A program made the position numbers and the translations under genes. From contig DASYXT010000141.1 in NCBI GenBank assembly GCA_035934555.1, positions 1-64,000 on the forward strand: 64,000 bases of DNA, in the 5' to 3' direction. Shown here piece after piece: positions 1 to 8,071 of this stretch. Below the pieces are notes generated by a model. That model worked only from the letters and a program-made list of their open reading frames with translations. It had not been told where the DNA came from and did not search any database. The stretch's first letter is position 1, and every line of letters starts with the position of its first letter. This DNA comes from DASYXT01 sp035934555 (GTDB lineage Bacteria > Verrucomicrobiota > Verrucomicrobiia > Limisphaerales > UBA8199).

Positions 1-96
1 GAATCAAAATACGCCTGGCGTCAGATGGCGGCGCAAATGGCGGACGTGTATGCGTGGGTCCTGGGGGAGGGAGAAAAGCCCGGCTGCGTGGAATAA
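1..96 (+). CDS. Glycosyltransferase C-terminus (partial, runs off the left edge)
   Basis: Frame 1 is open from the first base to a TAA at 94-96 and encodes 31 residues. The piece contains a tryptophan-rich stretch, AQMADVYAWVLGEGEKPGCV, that looks like the last helix of family 4 glycosyltransferases, where a WxxxA..M..VY.W(V/L)L..G..P.C pattern closes the protein. It would transfer a sugar in surface polysaccharide synthesis. The next gene on the same strand is a glycosyltransferase-exosortase fusion, which supports an exopolysaccharide context. Only the tail is visible, so the family call is an inference from a short segment. Confidence 0.55.
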   Translation, partial: ESKYAWRQMAAQMADVYAWVLGEGEKPGCVE

Positions 97-104
97 TGAG
101 GAGG

Positions 105-228
105 GCTTAGGATAGACCTCTTACACTGGCCCTCTCCTTTCGAACTACCGGGGACGCGCCGTCAGACGAGCCGTCCCCGCCCCCGGGAGAGGGAGGAATA
201 TTCGGCAAACCTGGTCGCAGTCCATGCT
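105..228 (+). repeat. Dispersed palindromic repeat, family B copy 1
   Basis: The intergenic space holds an element beginning GCTTAGGATAGAC and ending GTCCATGCT, with a hairpin between CCCTCTCC and GGGAGAGGG. A second copy with the same ends lies at 45330-45429. Here a further inverted repeat (GGGGACG..CGTCCCC, about 149-175) sits inside the loop. It occupies the gap before the fusion gene at 279. Confidence 0.65.
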
Positions 229-278
229 ACGGACACTCCCTTGTAACGTGACTGCGAGGCTGCTGCCCATTTATTCAG

Positions 279-2897
279 ATGGTGGAGGACTTAACAGCGC
301 TGGTGCTGACGTATAACGAGGCGGCCAATATCGGGCGCACCCTCGAACGGCTGACCTGGGTGCGTGAGGTGCTGGTGGTGGACAGCTTCAGCACCGATGA
401 GACGGTTGCGATTGTGCGGCGGTTTCCCAACACGCGTGTCGTGCAACGCCGCTTCGATACTTTTGCCACACAGTGCAATTTCGGGCTGGACCAAATCTCC
501 ACCGCCTGGGTGTTGTCGCTGGACGCCGATTATGTGCTGTCGGCGGAGTTGATCGCGGAAGTGCAGTCGCTATTCAAAAGCGGCGGCAGCGAGCAGGTCC
601 AACCCAGCGGCTACAGCGCGCGGTTTCGCTACTGGGTCGCGGGGCGGCCGTTGCGAGCCAGCCTCTATCCGCCCCGGACCGTGCTGTATCGAAAAGGTAA
701 GGCGCGGTATCACAACGAAGGCCATGGTCACCGGGTGAGTGTGGACGGAGGAGTGCAGCGCCTAAGCGGATTTATCGAGCATGACGATCGTAAGCCGCTC
801 GAACGCTGGTTAGCGCAGCAGGATCAGTATGCAATGGCCGAAGCACGGTATCTGCTTGCGAGGCCGAGGGACGGGTTGAGCTTCGCCGATCGGGTACGAC
901 GCAAGGTGGTGCTGGCGCCCGGCCTGGTGTTGCTCTACACGCTTTTTTGGAAAGGGCTTTGGCTTGATGGATGGGCAGGCTGTTACTACGTGTTTCAGCG
1001 GGTGCTCGCCGAGGTGCTGCTGTCGCTGCGGCTGCTGGAGGGGCGTTGGGGCGCCGGAGCCCGCAAGCATGCCGAACCTGAAAAATCCCGGGCCGGACGA
1101 TGGTGCTGGCGGCTGACAGCGCTGTGCCTGGCTTGTTACTGGGGCTTGCTGATTTATCAACTCGGCGCCCAGTGGTCGGTCTATGAGCAGTATCATTATG
1201 GATGGGCTGTGCCGGCGCTTTGCGGGCTGTTGCTGTGGAGGAATAGGACTGCTGGCAAAGATGGCACAGGACTGGCGGGCTGGCTGCCCGCCCCTACCAG
1301 GATGGCCGTTCCTAAAACATCAGGGAGCAGGTTTTTGCTGGGCGGAACGGTGGCGGTGCTGGGGGTGGTATATGGCGCGGCGCGGTTGGTGCACGAGGCC
1401 AACCCGATTTGGCGCCTGACGAGTTGGGCGCTGGCGCTGGACATCGTGGGAATGACACTGCTGCTGGCATGGTGGAGTCGAACGGTGGGACCGGCGCGGG
1501 TTTCGGACGATCAAGCATCGGGCGTCAGCCAACCGGTCAGCGAACACTCCGGCTATCAAGCATCACCCGTCGGCCAGCAGTTCTCTTCCTGCCTTGGTGG
1601 CGCGGTGTTTCCCGTCTGTTTCTTCCTGGTCGCGGTGCCGTGGCCATCGCGACTGGAAACCGCGGTCGTCAGCGCGTTGTCCAACCTGAACGCGTCGGCA
1701 GCCGTCGAGTTGCTGGGGTTGCTGGGAGTGCCGGCCATCCAGCACCAAAACACCATCGAGGTTGCGTCGGGCGCGGTTGGTGTGGAAGAGGCGTGCAGCG
1801 GGATTCGGTCGTTGCAAGCCGCGCTGATGGTGTCGTTGTTGTTGGGGGCGTGGTTCGGGCTAGGAGTTATGCGACGAGTGGGGTTGGTGCTGAGCGGCCT
1901 GGGCCTGGCGGTCGGATTGAACGTTGCGCGAACGACCTTGCTGAGCTGGGTCGCCGCCGGGTGGGGCCAGGCGGCGATGTCGCGCTGGCATGAGGCCGGC
2001 GGCACGCTGATTGTGCTCGGCTGCTTCGGGCTGCTCTGGGCCATCGCGTGCCGCCTTGGCCGCGGTGCCGCGGCAAACCCAACCGGCCTTGCACCGCTGA
2101 CGGGGAAGAAACAGGGCGGCGTGCCGGCGCTGGCCGGGGGCCCGGCGCGACGGCGCGCAGCAGGAACGGCCGCGGCGGCGTTGCTGGGATGGTTCGTGCT
2201 CGTCGAGGTGTTCACACAAGCGTGGTATGGCGCGCATGAGGCGCATGGGACGGCGGCGGCGGGTTGGTTCCCGGTCGCGGCCGGGCCGGGTCGGCAGCCG
2301 GCGGGCGCGGGGGACGCAGTGCCGGGGGCGGTGGCGCGGCAATTCCGCGCGGACGAATCGCGGGCGTGGCGGTGGGAGGATGGGGCGGGGTATCAATGGC
2401 AGGTTTTCTATTTTCGCTGGTGGCCGAGCCGGGCGTTGGGCAAGCGGGTTGCGGCGCAGCTCGCGCGCAGTCACGGGCCGGAGACGTGTTTGCCGGCGCT
2501 GGGTTTGCGGCTGGAATCGTATGCCGGCCTGGTGCGGGTGGAGGCAGGGGGCGAGGAGTTGTGGTTGCATCAGTATGTGTTCAAGGCCGGCGAGGAAGCC
2601 GTGCACGTGTTTTTTGGGATTTACGAGGACGGCCCGCGGCCGTTGCTGGTCGAGGGACGTGGGATTGCGCGACGGTTGGGCGCGGCGTGGGAAGGGAAAC
2701 GAACGTACGGGCAGCGGTATCTGGAACTGGCGGTGCGGGGACCGACGGACGCGAGGGAGGCGAGAGCGGCGGTCAGTCATTGGGCGTGGGAGCGGACCTG
2801 GCGGTCGGCCACTGCCTGGCGGTCGGACATGAGCGCGACGAGCGTTTGTAATCCTAATCCTAATCCTAATCGTAATCGTCCCCAGCAATCTCGTTAA
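279..2897 (+). CDS. Fusion protein: GT2 glycosyltransferase - exosortase - EpsI-like domain
   Basis: The 872-residue product joins three modules. Residues 1 to about 250 are a family 2 glycosyltransferase (start LVLTYNEAANIGRTL, acidic DADYVLS motif). Residues about 275-650 are a multi-pass exosortase: QWSVYEQYHYGW opens it and the transpeptidase triad is visible as Cys506 (EEACSGIRS), Arg551 (NVARTT) and His571 (WHEAGG). After a membrane segment, residues about 690-835 look like the EpsI-type domain that often follows exosortases. Exosortases are known to sort PEP-CTERM proteins at the inner membrane; joining a glycosyltransferase suggests coupled sorting and glycan synthesis (inference). 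No PEP-CTERM substrate was seen in the window. The C-terminus ends in an Asn-Pro/Asn-Arg run encoded by a TAATCC hexamer repeat. Confidence 0.85.
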   Translation: MVEDLTALVLTYNEAANIGRTLERLTWVREVLVVDSFSTDETVAIVRRFPNTRVVQRRFDTFATQCNFGLDQISTAWVLSLDADYVLSAELIAEVQSLFKSGGSEQVQPSGYSARFRYWVAGRPLRASLYPPRTVLYRKGKARYHNEGHGHRVSVDGGVQRLSGFIEHDDRKPLERWLAQQDQYAMAEARYLLARPRDGLSFADRVRRKVVLAPGLVLLYTLFWKGLWLDGWAGCYYVFQRVLAEVLLSLRLLEGRWGAGARKHAEPEKSRAGRWCWRLTALCLACYWGLLIYQLGAQWSVYEQYHYGWAVPALCGLLLWRNRTAGKDGTGLAGWLPAPTRMAVPKTSGSRFLLGGTVAVLGVVYGAARLVHEANPIWRLTSWALALDIVGMTLLLAWWSRTVGPARVSDDQASGVSQPVSEHSGYQASPVGQQFSSCLGGAVFPVCFFLVAVPWPSRLETAVVSALSNLNASAAVELLGLLGVPAIQHQNTIEVASGAVGVEEACSGIRSLQAALMVSLLLGAWFGLGVMRRVGLVLSGLGLAVGLNVARTTLLSWVAAGWGQAAMSRWHEAGGTLIVLGCFGLLWAIACRLGRGAAANPTGLAPLTGKKQGGVPALAGGPARRRAAGTAAAALLGWFVLVEVFTQAWYGAHEAHGTAAAGWFPVAAGPGRQPAGAGDAVPGAVARQFRADESRAWRWEDGAGYQWQVFYFRWWPSRALGKRVAAQLARSHGPETCLPALGLRLESYAGLVRVEAGGEELWLHQYVFKAGEEAVHVFFGIYEDGPRPLLVEGRGIARRLGAAWEGKRTYGQRYLELAVRGPTDAREARAAVSHWAWERTWRSATAWRSDMSATSVCNPNPNPNRNRPQQSR
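2849..2878 (+). repeat. TAATCC-type hexanucleotide repeat inside a coding end
   Basis: Five tandem hexamers (three TAATCC, two TAATCG) encode an Asn-Pro/Asn-Arg tail on the fusion protein. A near-identical run occurs inside a uvrA gene at 10890-10918, read in the same sense relative to coding. Confidence 0.8.
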
Positions 2898-2982
2898 TCC
2901 TGGGATTCGAAGAATGCCAAGGAACTTCAAGGGAGATTTGGAGTTGCTAGTTTGCAATCCTCGGGAGGGAGGGGTTTTGGAA

Positions 2983-3130
2983 AAGCGCCAGAGGGCTGGC
3001 GCAGTCCATGACGCTGCGCGACCCAGAAGCGGCCTTGAAGCGCAGCGCGCTCGGACAGAACGCGCTCGGACAGGATGGCAGGCCGAGCTCCGAGCGCCAG
3101 CTTTTGGACTGCGCCAGCCCTCTGGCGCTT
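2983..3130. repeat. Long inverted-repeat element, possible bidirectional terminator
   Basis: Two perfect 26-base arms (2983-3008 and 3105-3130) enclose about 96 bases that contain a direct repeat of CGCGCTCGGACAG and further self-complementary pieces. T-rich sequence flanks both outer ends (TTTT at 2976-2979 and TTTTTT from 3129). It fills the 305-base gap between two convergent genes, so it could end transcription from both sides. The large structured loop is more like a miniature mobile element than a simple terminator. Confidence 0.6.
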
Positions 3131-3202
3131 TTTTCGGTCCATCACTGCTGGTGGCGCTGTGCCGGCAGAACGGCCGGTCGAAAAAAGGACCGGGCCGCTG
3201 CG

Positions 3203-3805
3203 CTAAGCCGTCCACGATTTCTTCCGGCAGAGCAGTTGGCCTTTGCCAATGGGCACGATGAGCGCATCGACCCGGCGGTCGCCGAGCGCGTGGTCGAGCA
3301 TCGGTTCGAGCGTCGCGCGGTGGTTGATGGCGTTATCGGCGACCAGCATGCCGCCAGGAACCAGGCGCGGGACGACCAGGTCGTAGGCGGCCTGGTAGCT
3401 TTCCTTTTCGGCATCGAGAAAGCAGAACGCGATGTTATGACACCCCGGCAAGTGTTGCAGGGCGTCGCCCGTCACCAACTCGACGAGCGCGGTCACGCCG
3501 GCTTGGGCAAAGGTTTGGCGGGCCAGGGCGGCTTTGTCCTGGAGAATTTCGAAGGTGGTGATTTTGCGGCCGACGGCGCGGCAAGCCAGCACGAGCCAAA
3601 GGGTGGAATAGCCGGCGCTGGTGCCGATTTCGAGGCAACGGCCAGGCGGCGCGGCGGCCGCGAGCAGGGCGATGAATTTGCCGACTTCAGGGGGGATTTG
3701 GCGGAGGCGTTGCGGGCGCGGTGTGGCGTCGGTGCGGTCGAGGGCGTCGCGGCGCTCCAGCTCGGCCATGCGCTCGAGGATTTGAAGCGGGATGTCGTGG
3801 AACAT
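3203..3805 (-). CDS. SAM-dependent O-methyltransferase (family 3)
   Basis: This 200-residue protein has the class I methyltransferase fold of the catechol/caffeoyl-CoA O-methyltransferase family: glycine-rich SAM loop CLEIGTSAGYSTLWL, acidic strand end TTFEIL, and the metal-binding stretch FCFLDAEKESY followed by VADNAI. It would methylate a hydroxyl group on a small molecule using a divalent cation; the substrate cannot be read. The start is placed at MFHDIPLQILERM because the open frame upstream (to 3916) encodes only a Pro/Val/Asn-rich stretch derived from an intergenic repeat. It converges with the exosortase fusion. Confidence 0.8.
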   Translation of the reverse strand: MFHDIPLQILERMAELERRDALDRTDATPRPQRLRQIPPEVGKFIALLAAAAPPGRCLEIGTSAGYSTLWLVLACRAVGRKITTFEILQDKAALARQTFAQAGVTALVELVTGDALQHLPGCHNIAFCFLDAEKESYQAAYDLVVPRLVPGGMLVADNAINHRATLEPMLDHALGDRRVDALIVPIGKGQLLCRKKSWTA

Positions 3806-3862
3806 GCGGTTGGGGGCAGCGTAATGGAAACGCGCGGCGGAGGAAAGGGTGACGGACGAGAA

Positions 3863-3899
3863 TTGGACAGGATTAACGGGATGAACAGGATTCAGACGA
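3863..3899. repeat. AGGATTAACGGGATGAACAGGATT-like intergenic repeat
   Basis: A run built on (A)CAGGATT and CGGGAT(T/G) units lies just upstream of the methyltransferase. It creates a spurious N-terminal extension if the longer reading frame is used. Such near-periodic stretches look like the hexamer-derived runs at 2849 and 10890. Confidence 0.45.
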
Positions 3900-3952
3900 T
3901 GCAATGTCTGGCACATCGAGTGAGGGGATTGAGGTTCAGGCCTCCTGGCGGG

Positions 3953-4663
3953 TTAATGTTGCGTGAGAGCAGGGGCTGAGCGGCGAGACGCCAGCCTGGC
4001 GAGGCCACCGCCGGCAAAACCGACGATGACTCCCACTACCGGCCCGATGAGCAGGTGGCTAAGAACCGCGTCCAGAGAGTTGGCAATGGCGAACGCGCGA
4101 GGGCTCACCCAACGGCTCTGCTGGAACTCCGGCCAGGTGGCAACGTAAGCGGGTGACGGGAGATTAGCGGTCATCAAGACCAGACCGAACGTGACGGCGA
4201 TGAACACACTAATGGCAGCGCTGGCGCAACCGGCCGCCACCGCGGCTTTTACCAGGCCCGTCCGCCGGGCGGCAAGGAACCCTGCAACGCCCCACAGCAG
4301 AAATGCCCCCAGCATGAAGGCCAGGGTAACGGTGGAACGCTCGCCGATGCGGTTGCCGGCATTCTCCAGCACCATATGCACGACCTGAAGCAAGCCTGCG
4401 GCCATCCCAAGTGGCACGGCGATGCGCAGCGCGGAGATGTGCCGGGGCAGCCGCGGCGAGCCCGCCAACCACAATGCCAACCCATAGACAGTGAGCGGCG
4501 CCACGGCATTCAGCACGTAGCGGACACCGCCTGGCTCGCCAAGGGGGGAGTCGCGGTTCATGACGGCGAAAGCGATGAGAACAAAATCCAGGAGAATGCC
4601 TGAGAGCATCGCCTGCCACACGAGCACCGCGGCGCGCGGCAGCAAACGGGGAGGATCGCTCAT
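3953..4663 (-). CDS. Multi-pass membrane protein, unknown function
   Basis: The 236-residue product is mostly hydrophobic, with about six to seven likely transmembrane segments (for example LSGILLDFVLIAFAV, LTVYGLALWLAG, VTLAFMLGAFLLWGVAGFL and LIGPVVGVIVGFAGGGLA). No enzymatic motif is recognised. Start MSDPPRLLP at 4663 was chosen over the ATG at 4687 because it avoids overlap with the upstream Uma2 gene and is preceded by a GGGGGA stretch. It is the last gene of the coupled run uvrA-uvrA-Uma2-membrane protein, eight bases after its neighbour. Confidence 0.7.
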   Translation of the reverse strand: MSDPPRLLPRAAVLVWQAMLSGILLDFVLIAFAVMNRDSPLGEPGGVRYVLNAVAPLTVYGLALWLAGSPRLPRHISALRIAVPLGMAAGLLQVVHMVLENAGNRIGERSTVTLAFMLGAFLLWGVAGFLAARRTGLVKAAVAAGCASAAISVFIAVTFGLVLMTANLPSPAYVATWPEFQQSRWVSPRAFAIANSLDAVLSHLLIGPVVGVIVGFAGGGLARLASRRSAPALTQH

Positions 4664-4670
4664 GCGGCGC

Positions 4671-5177
4671 TCATTCCCCCATGCCATCGGCCCCCGTTTC
4701 GTCGTTGCCGAACAGCGCGGCCACCGTGATTTCGAATTCGGGCAGCGCTTTTTCGCTCAAGAGGTCGTGGCCGGCCAGGATCTCCTTGAGCACCAGGCCG
4801 TACGCGCTGGCGTGGTAAACCTCCACATTGTCATAGCGCGGATCGACCATCCACAGGCGCGGGAGCCGCAGCTCCTCATAAATCTGCTTCTTAAGGACGG
4901 TATCGGGGGCGTGGTCTTCCGAGCTGATGATCTCGGCGGCGAGCCAAAGCTTGCCGGTGGCCAGGGTCACCATCGCCAGGTCGGGGCAGACGAGCGTGTC
5001 GTCGGTCAGGCGCACCGGGGCGCGGGGCAAAAGCAAACGGGTGCTGCTGAAGTTGGCGACGGCCGCATGCACGCAGCGATGGAGCCGAATGCAAATCTGC
5101 TCGTGGCGCGGCCCGGGGCCGCAGCGCAGCACGGGCGAGCCGTGCAGGGTTTCCTGGTAAGGCGGCGTGCTGGTCAT
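4671..5177 (-). CDS. Uma2-family (DUF820) putative PD-(D/E)XK nuclease
   Basis: The 168-residue protein carries the Uma2 pattern: an N-terminal region binding-like fold, then CPDLAMV (Asp), AAEIISSEDHAPD (Glu) and VLKKQIYEELRLPRLWMVDP (Lys plus the usual leucine/tyrosine-rich closing motif). Uma2 proteins are restriction-like nuclease-fold proteins of unknown role, often in many copies in cyanobacteria and Planctomycetes/Verrucomicrobia. The start overlaps the uvrA stop by ATGA (5174-5177), so it is translationally coupled to a DNA repair gene, an unusual setting for this family. Confidence 0.8.
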   Translation of the reverse strand: MTSTPPYQETLHGSPVLRCGPGPRHEQICIRLHRCVHAAVANFSSTRLLLPRAPVRLTDDTLVCPDLAMVTLATGKLWLAAEIISSEDHAPDTVLKKQIYEELRLPRLWMVDPRYDNVEVYHASAYGLVLKEILAGHDLLSEKALPEFEITVAALFGNDETGADGMGE

Positions 5178-8071
5178 GTGGTGGGCAGGAGGCTACGCAA
5201 GAACCGGCCGGTATGCGAGCCCCGAGCGGAGGCCGAGCGCGCGAGGTCCTCGGGTGTGCCTTCGGCAACAATGCGTCCCCCGGCTTCACCACCTTCGGGC
5301 CCCAAATCAATCACCCAATCGGCTTCGGCGATTAAGTCGAGGTTATGTTCGATGACGACGACGGAATGGCCGGCATCGACCAGGCGCTGGAGCACCCCGA
5401 CGAGCTTCTGCACATCGGAGATATGCAAGCCGATGGTGGGCTCTTCGAGGATGAACAGGTTGCGCTTGGGCTGCGGTTCGAACAAATCGGGTTCGCGCAA
5501 CCCGGCCAGCAGGTGGGTAACCAGTTTGACGCGCTGGGCTTCGCCGCCGCTGAGGGTGGGGCTGGTCTGGCCGAGCTTGAGGTATCCCAGGCCGGTGTCG
5601 CACAGGGCCTGGAGCGGCCGCTTGATCCGGGGCAGGCTGGCGAAGAACGAAATGGCTTCATCCACCGAGAGTTCGAGCACCTGGGCGATGTTTTTGCCGC
5701 TAAATTCCACATCGAGTGTTTCCCGGTTGAAGCGTGTGCCGCCGCACGTCTCGCACCGGACAAACGCCGGCGGCAGGAAGTTCATCTCCAGTTTAATCAC
5801 GCCGGCGCCTTCGCACTCGGGGCAACGGCCTTGCGGACTGTTGAAGGAAAACCGGCCCGGACCGTAGCCGCGCAGGCGCGCTTCGGGCACCTGCGCGAAC
5901 AACTGCCGGATGTCGTTGAAGAAACCGACGTAGGTAGCCGGGATCGACCGTGGCGTGCGCCCGATGGGCGATTGGTCCACCTCATAAACGGCCTGCAAGG
6001 TCTGGTGACCCGTGAGCTGGGTGCTGTCGGCTCGCGGGGAGGCGGCGGCGGCGGCCCCTTTGGGCCGCTTCTTGAGGGCAGCAGTGACGGCGGGCAGCAG
6101 GCACTCGCGCACGAGTGTGCTTTTGCCCGAGCCGCTCACGCCGGTAATCAGCACCAGCCGGCCAAGGGGAATGCGGACGGTCAGGTCTTTGAGGTTATGC
6201 TGCGCGGCATGCGGCAAGGTGAGCCATTCGAGGGGCGGCTGGGCTGCCCCATTCGCGGCAGGCTTTGGATTTGTTTTCCGCGACGCGCGTTCGAGCGACA
6301 CCGGCCGGCGCGCGCCGCGGCTCGGGTAACGCTTGTGCACGCGCAGGCATTGGCCGGTGATGGATTCCGGATGCCGTAGCAACTCCGCGAGGGTCCCGGC
6401 CGCGACGACCTGGCCGCCTTCGGTCCCGGCGCCCGGGCCCAAATCGATGACGTAATCGGCGCGGCGCATGGTTTCTTCGTCGTGTTCGACGACGAGGACC
6501 GAATTGCCGCGAGCCTTGAGCCGTTCGAGCGCGGCCAGCAACTGCTCGTTGTCGCGCGCATGCAGGCCGATAGTGGGTTCGTCCAGGATATAGAGCACGC
6601 CGCTTAAGTTGGAGCCGAGCTGAGCGGCGAGGCGAATCCGCTGGCTCTCGCCACCCGAGAGCGTCGGCACGCCGCGCCCGAGCTGGAGATAACCCAGGCC
6701 AACCTCACAGAGGAATTTCAGCCGCGCGCGAATTTCCGGCAGGATATCGCGAGCGATCAGGCCCGCGCGGCCGCTGAAGCGGATGGTTTGAAAGAGGCGG
6801 CGGGCCTCCTCGACGGACATCTGGCCGAAAGCTTCGACGCTCGGGGCATCGTTGGCGCGCGGGCGCCGGGCGCTCGGCGGCAAAACCAAGCGGGCAGCCC
6901 GGGCGACGGCATTGAGCCGCGCGCCGCCGCACTCGGGGCACAGTTCGCGGTTGCCCTCCTGCCATTCGAACCAGGATTCTTCGATGGCTTCGGCGCGCGC
7001 GCCGCGGTCCACATCCGGCAGATAGAACAGTTCGCCAAATCCGCGGCAGCGCGGGCACCAGCCCTGGGGCGAATTGTAACTGAAATTTTTCGGGTCGAGG
7101 CGGGGAAAGGAGCGCCCACACTTCGGGCAGGAATGTTCGGTGGAATGCACCGAGACCGTGCCGGCAGAGTCCAGGGCGTACAGCAACCCGACGCCGAGCT
7201 TCAACGTTTCATCGATGAGCTCTTGCGGACGAAGCGGCTTGGCAGGCGTTCGTCCTTCGACCTCGACGCGTCCGTGCTTTCCCAGGCGGCCTGTCACGAT
7301 TTCAATGTCGTGTTCGCGGAAGCGGTCCAGGCGCAGGCGTTCGGTCGCCGAGCGAATTTTGCCGTCGGCGCGAATTTGGCTATAGCCATGATGGGCGGCC
7401 CATTCGCCGACATCGGTATGAAAGCCTTTGCGGTTTTTTACGACCGGCGCCAGGAGGGTGAGCGTTCCGCGCCGGCGCGTTTCCGATTGCAAGCGCCGGC
7501 CCAATTCATCGCGGGTTTGGGCCTGGACGGGGACCTGGCAGTCGGGGCAATACTGCGTTCCGAGCCTGGCGAAGAGCAGGCGAACGAAGTGATAGACCTC
7601 GGTGACGGTGGCGACGGTGCTCTTGCCGCCGCCGCGGCTGCTGCGCTGCTCGATGCTGACGGTCGGCGGGATGCCGGCGATGAGGTCCACGTCGGGTCGC
7701 GAGAGTTGCTCGACGAATTGCCGCGCATAGGCGTTCATCGAATCGAGGAATCGGCGTTGGCCTTCGGCGAAGAGCAAATCGAACGCCAGGGTGCTTTTGC
7801 CGGAGCCGCTGACGCCGGTGACCACAACAAACTTTTGCCGCGGGATCGTCAATGAAATGTTCTTCAGGTTGTGTTCGCGCGCGCCATGGATGGCGATGCG
7901 ATCAGAAATGAGCGGCACACGGCGGGCGGGCCTCTCGCCGTTACTCGGGGCGGCGCCGCCGTTTTGCGAACCGCGCGCCGCGAAGGGTTCGCTATCCGAA
8001 AGGGCGACGGATTCGTGGCCCGGCAAGGCGGCTTTGTAGCGCGCGGGCGCTGGGGTTGGGTCTAAGGACAT
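5174..8071 (-). CDS. uvrA: Excinuclease ABC subunit A, second paralogue (UvrA)
   Basis: This 965-residue UvrA-type ATPase scans DNA for lesions in nucleotide excision repair. Two ABC modules are visible: Walker A GVSGSGKST near residues 86-94 and again near 640-648, signatures LSGGESQR and LSGGEAQR, Walker B stretches ILDEPTIGLH and ILEEPTIGLH, and paired CxxC zinc-binding motifs (CPKC/CPRC and CPEC/CETC). The N-terminus has a low-complexity extension of about 50 residues. Its start overlaps the stop of the upstream uvrA by 10 bases, and its stop overlaps the Uma2 start. Having two adjacent full-length UvrA proteins recalls the single double-length UvrA of Chlamydiae. Confidence 0.93.
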   Translation of the reverse strand: MSLDPTPAPARYKAALPGHESVALSDSEPFAARGSQNGGAAPSNGERPARRVPLISDRIAIHGAREHNLKNISLTIPRQKFVVVTGVSGSGKSTLAFDLLFAEGQRRFLDSMNAYARQFVEQLSRPDVDLIAGIPPTVSIEQRSSRGGGKSTVATVTEVYHFVRLLFARLGTQYCPDCQVPVQAQTRDELGRRLQSETRRRGTLTLLAPVVKNRKGFHTDVGEWAAHHGYSQIRADGKIRSATERLRLDRFREHDIEIVTGRLGKHGRVEVEGRTPAKPLRPQELIDETLKLGVGLLYALDSAGTVSVHSTEHSCPKCGRSFPRLDPKNFSYNSPQGWCPRCRGFGELFYLPDVDRGARAEAIEESWFEWQEGNRELCPECGGARLNAVARAARLVLPPSARRPRANDAPSVEAFGQMSVEEARRLFQTIRFSGRAGLIARDILPEIRARLKFLCEVGLGYLQLGRGVPTLSGGESQRIRLAAQLGSNLSGVLYILDEPTIGLHARDNEQLLAALERLKARGNSVLVVEHDEETMRRADYVIDLGPGAGTEGGQVVAAGTLAELLRHPESITGQCLRVHKRYPSRGARRPVSLERASRKTNPKPAANGAAQPPLEWLTLPHAAQHNLKDLTVRIPLGRLVLITGVSGSGKSTLVRECLLPAVTAALKKRPKGAAAAASPRADSTQLTGHQTLQAVYEVDQSPIGRTPRSIPATYVGFFNDIRQLFAQVPEARLRGYGPGRFSFNSPQGRCPECEGAGVIKLEMNFLPPAFVRCETCGGTRFNRETLDVEFSGKNIAQVLELSVDEAISFFASLPRIKRPLQALCDTGLGYLKLGQTSPTLSGGEAQRVKLVTHLLAGLREPDLFEPQPKRNLFILEEPTIGLHISDVQKLVGVLQRLVDAGHSVVVIEHNLDLIAEADWVIDLGPEGGEAGGRIVAEGTPEDLARSASARGSHTGRFLRSLLPTT

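Noticed and set aside
1860..3215. 451-codon minus-strand open frame
   Set aside because: Arg/Pro-rich translation antisense to the exosortase fusion and across the inverted repeat; no start context or domain.
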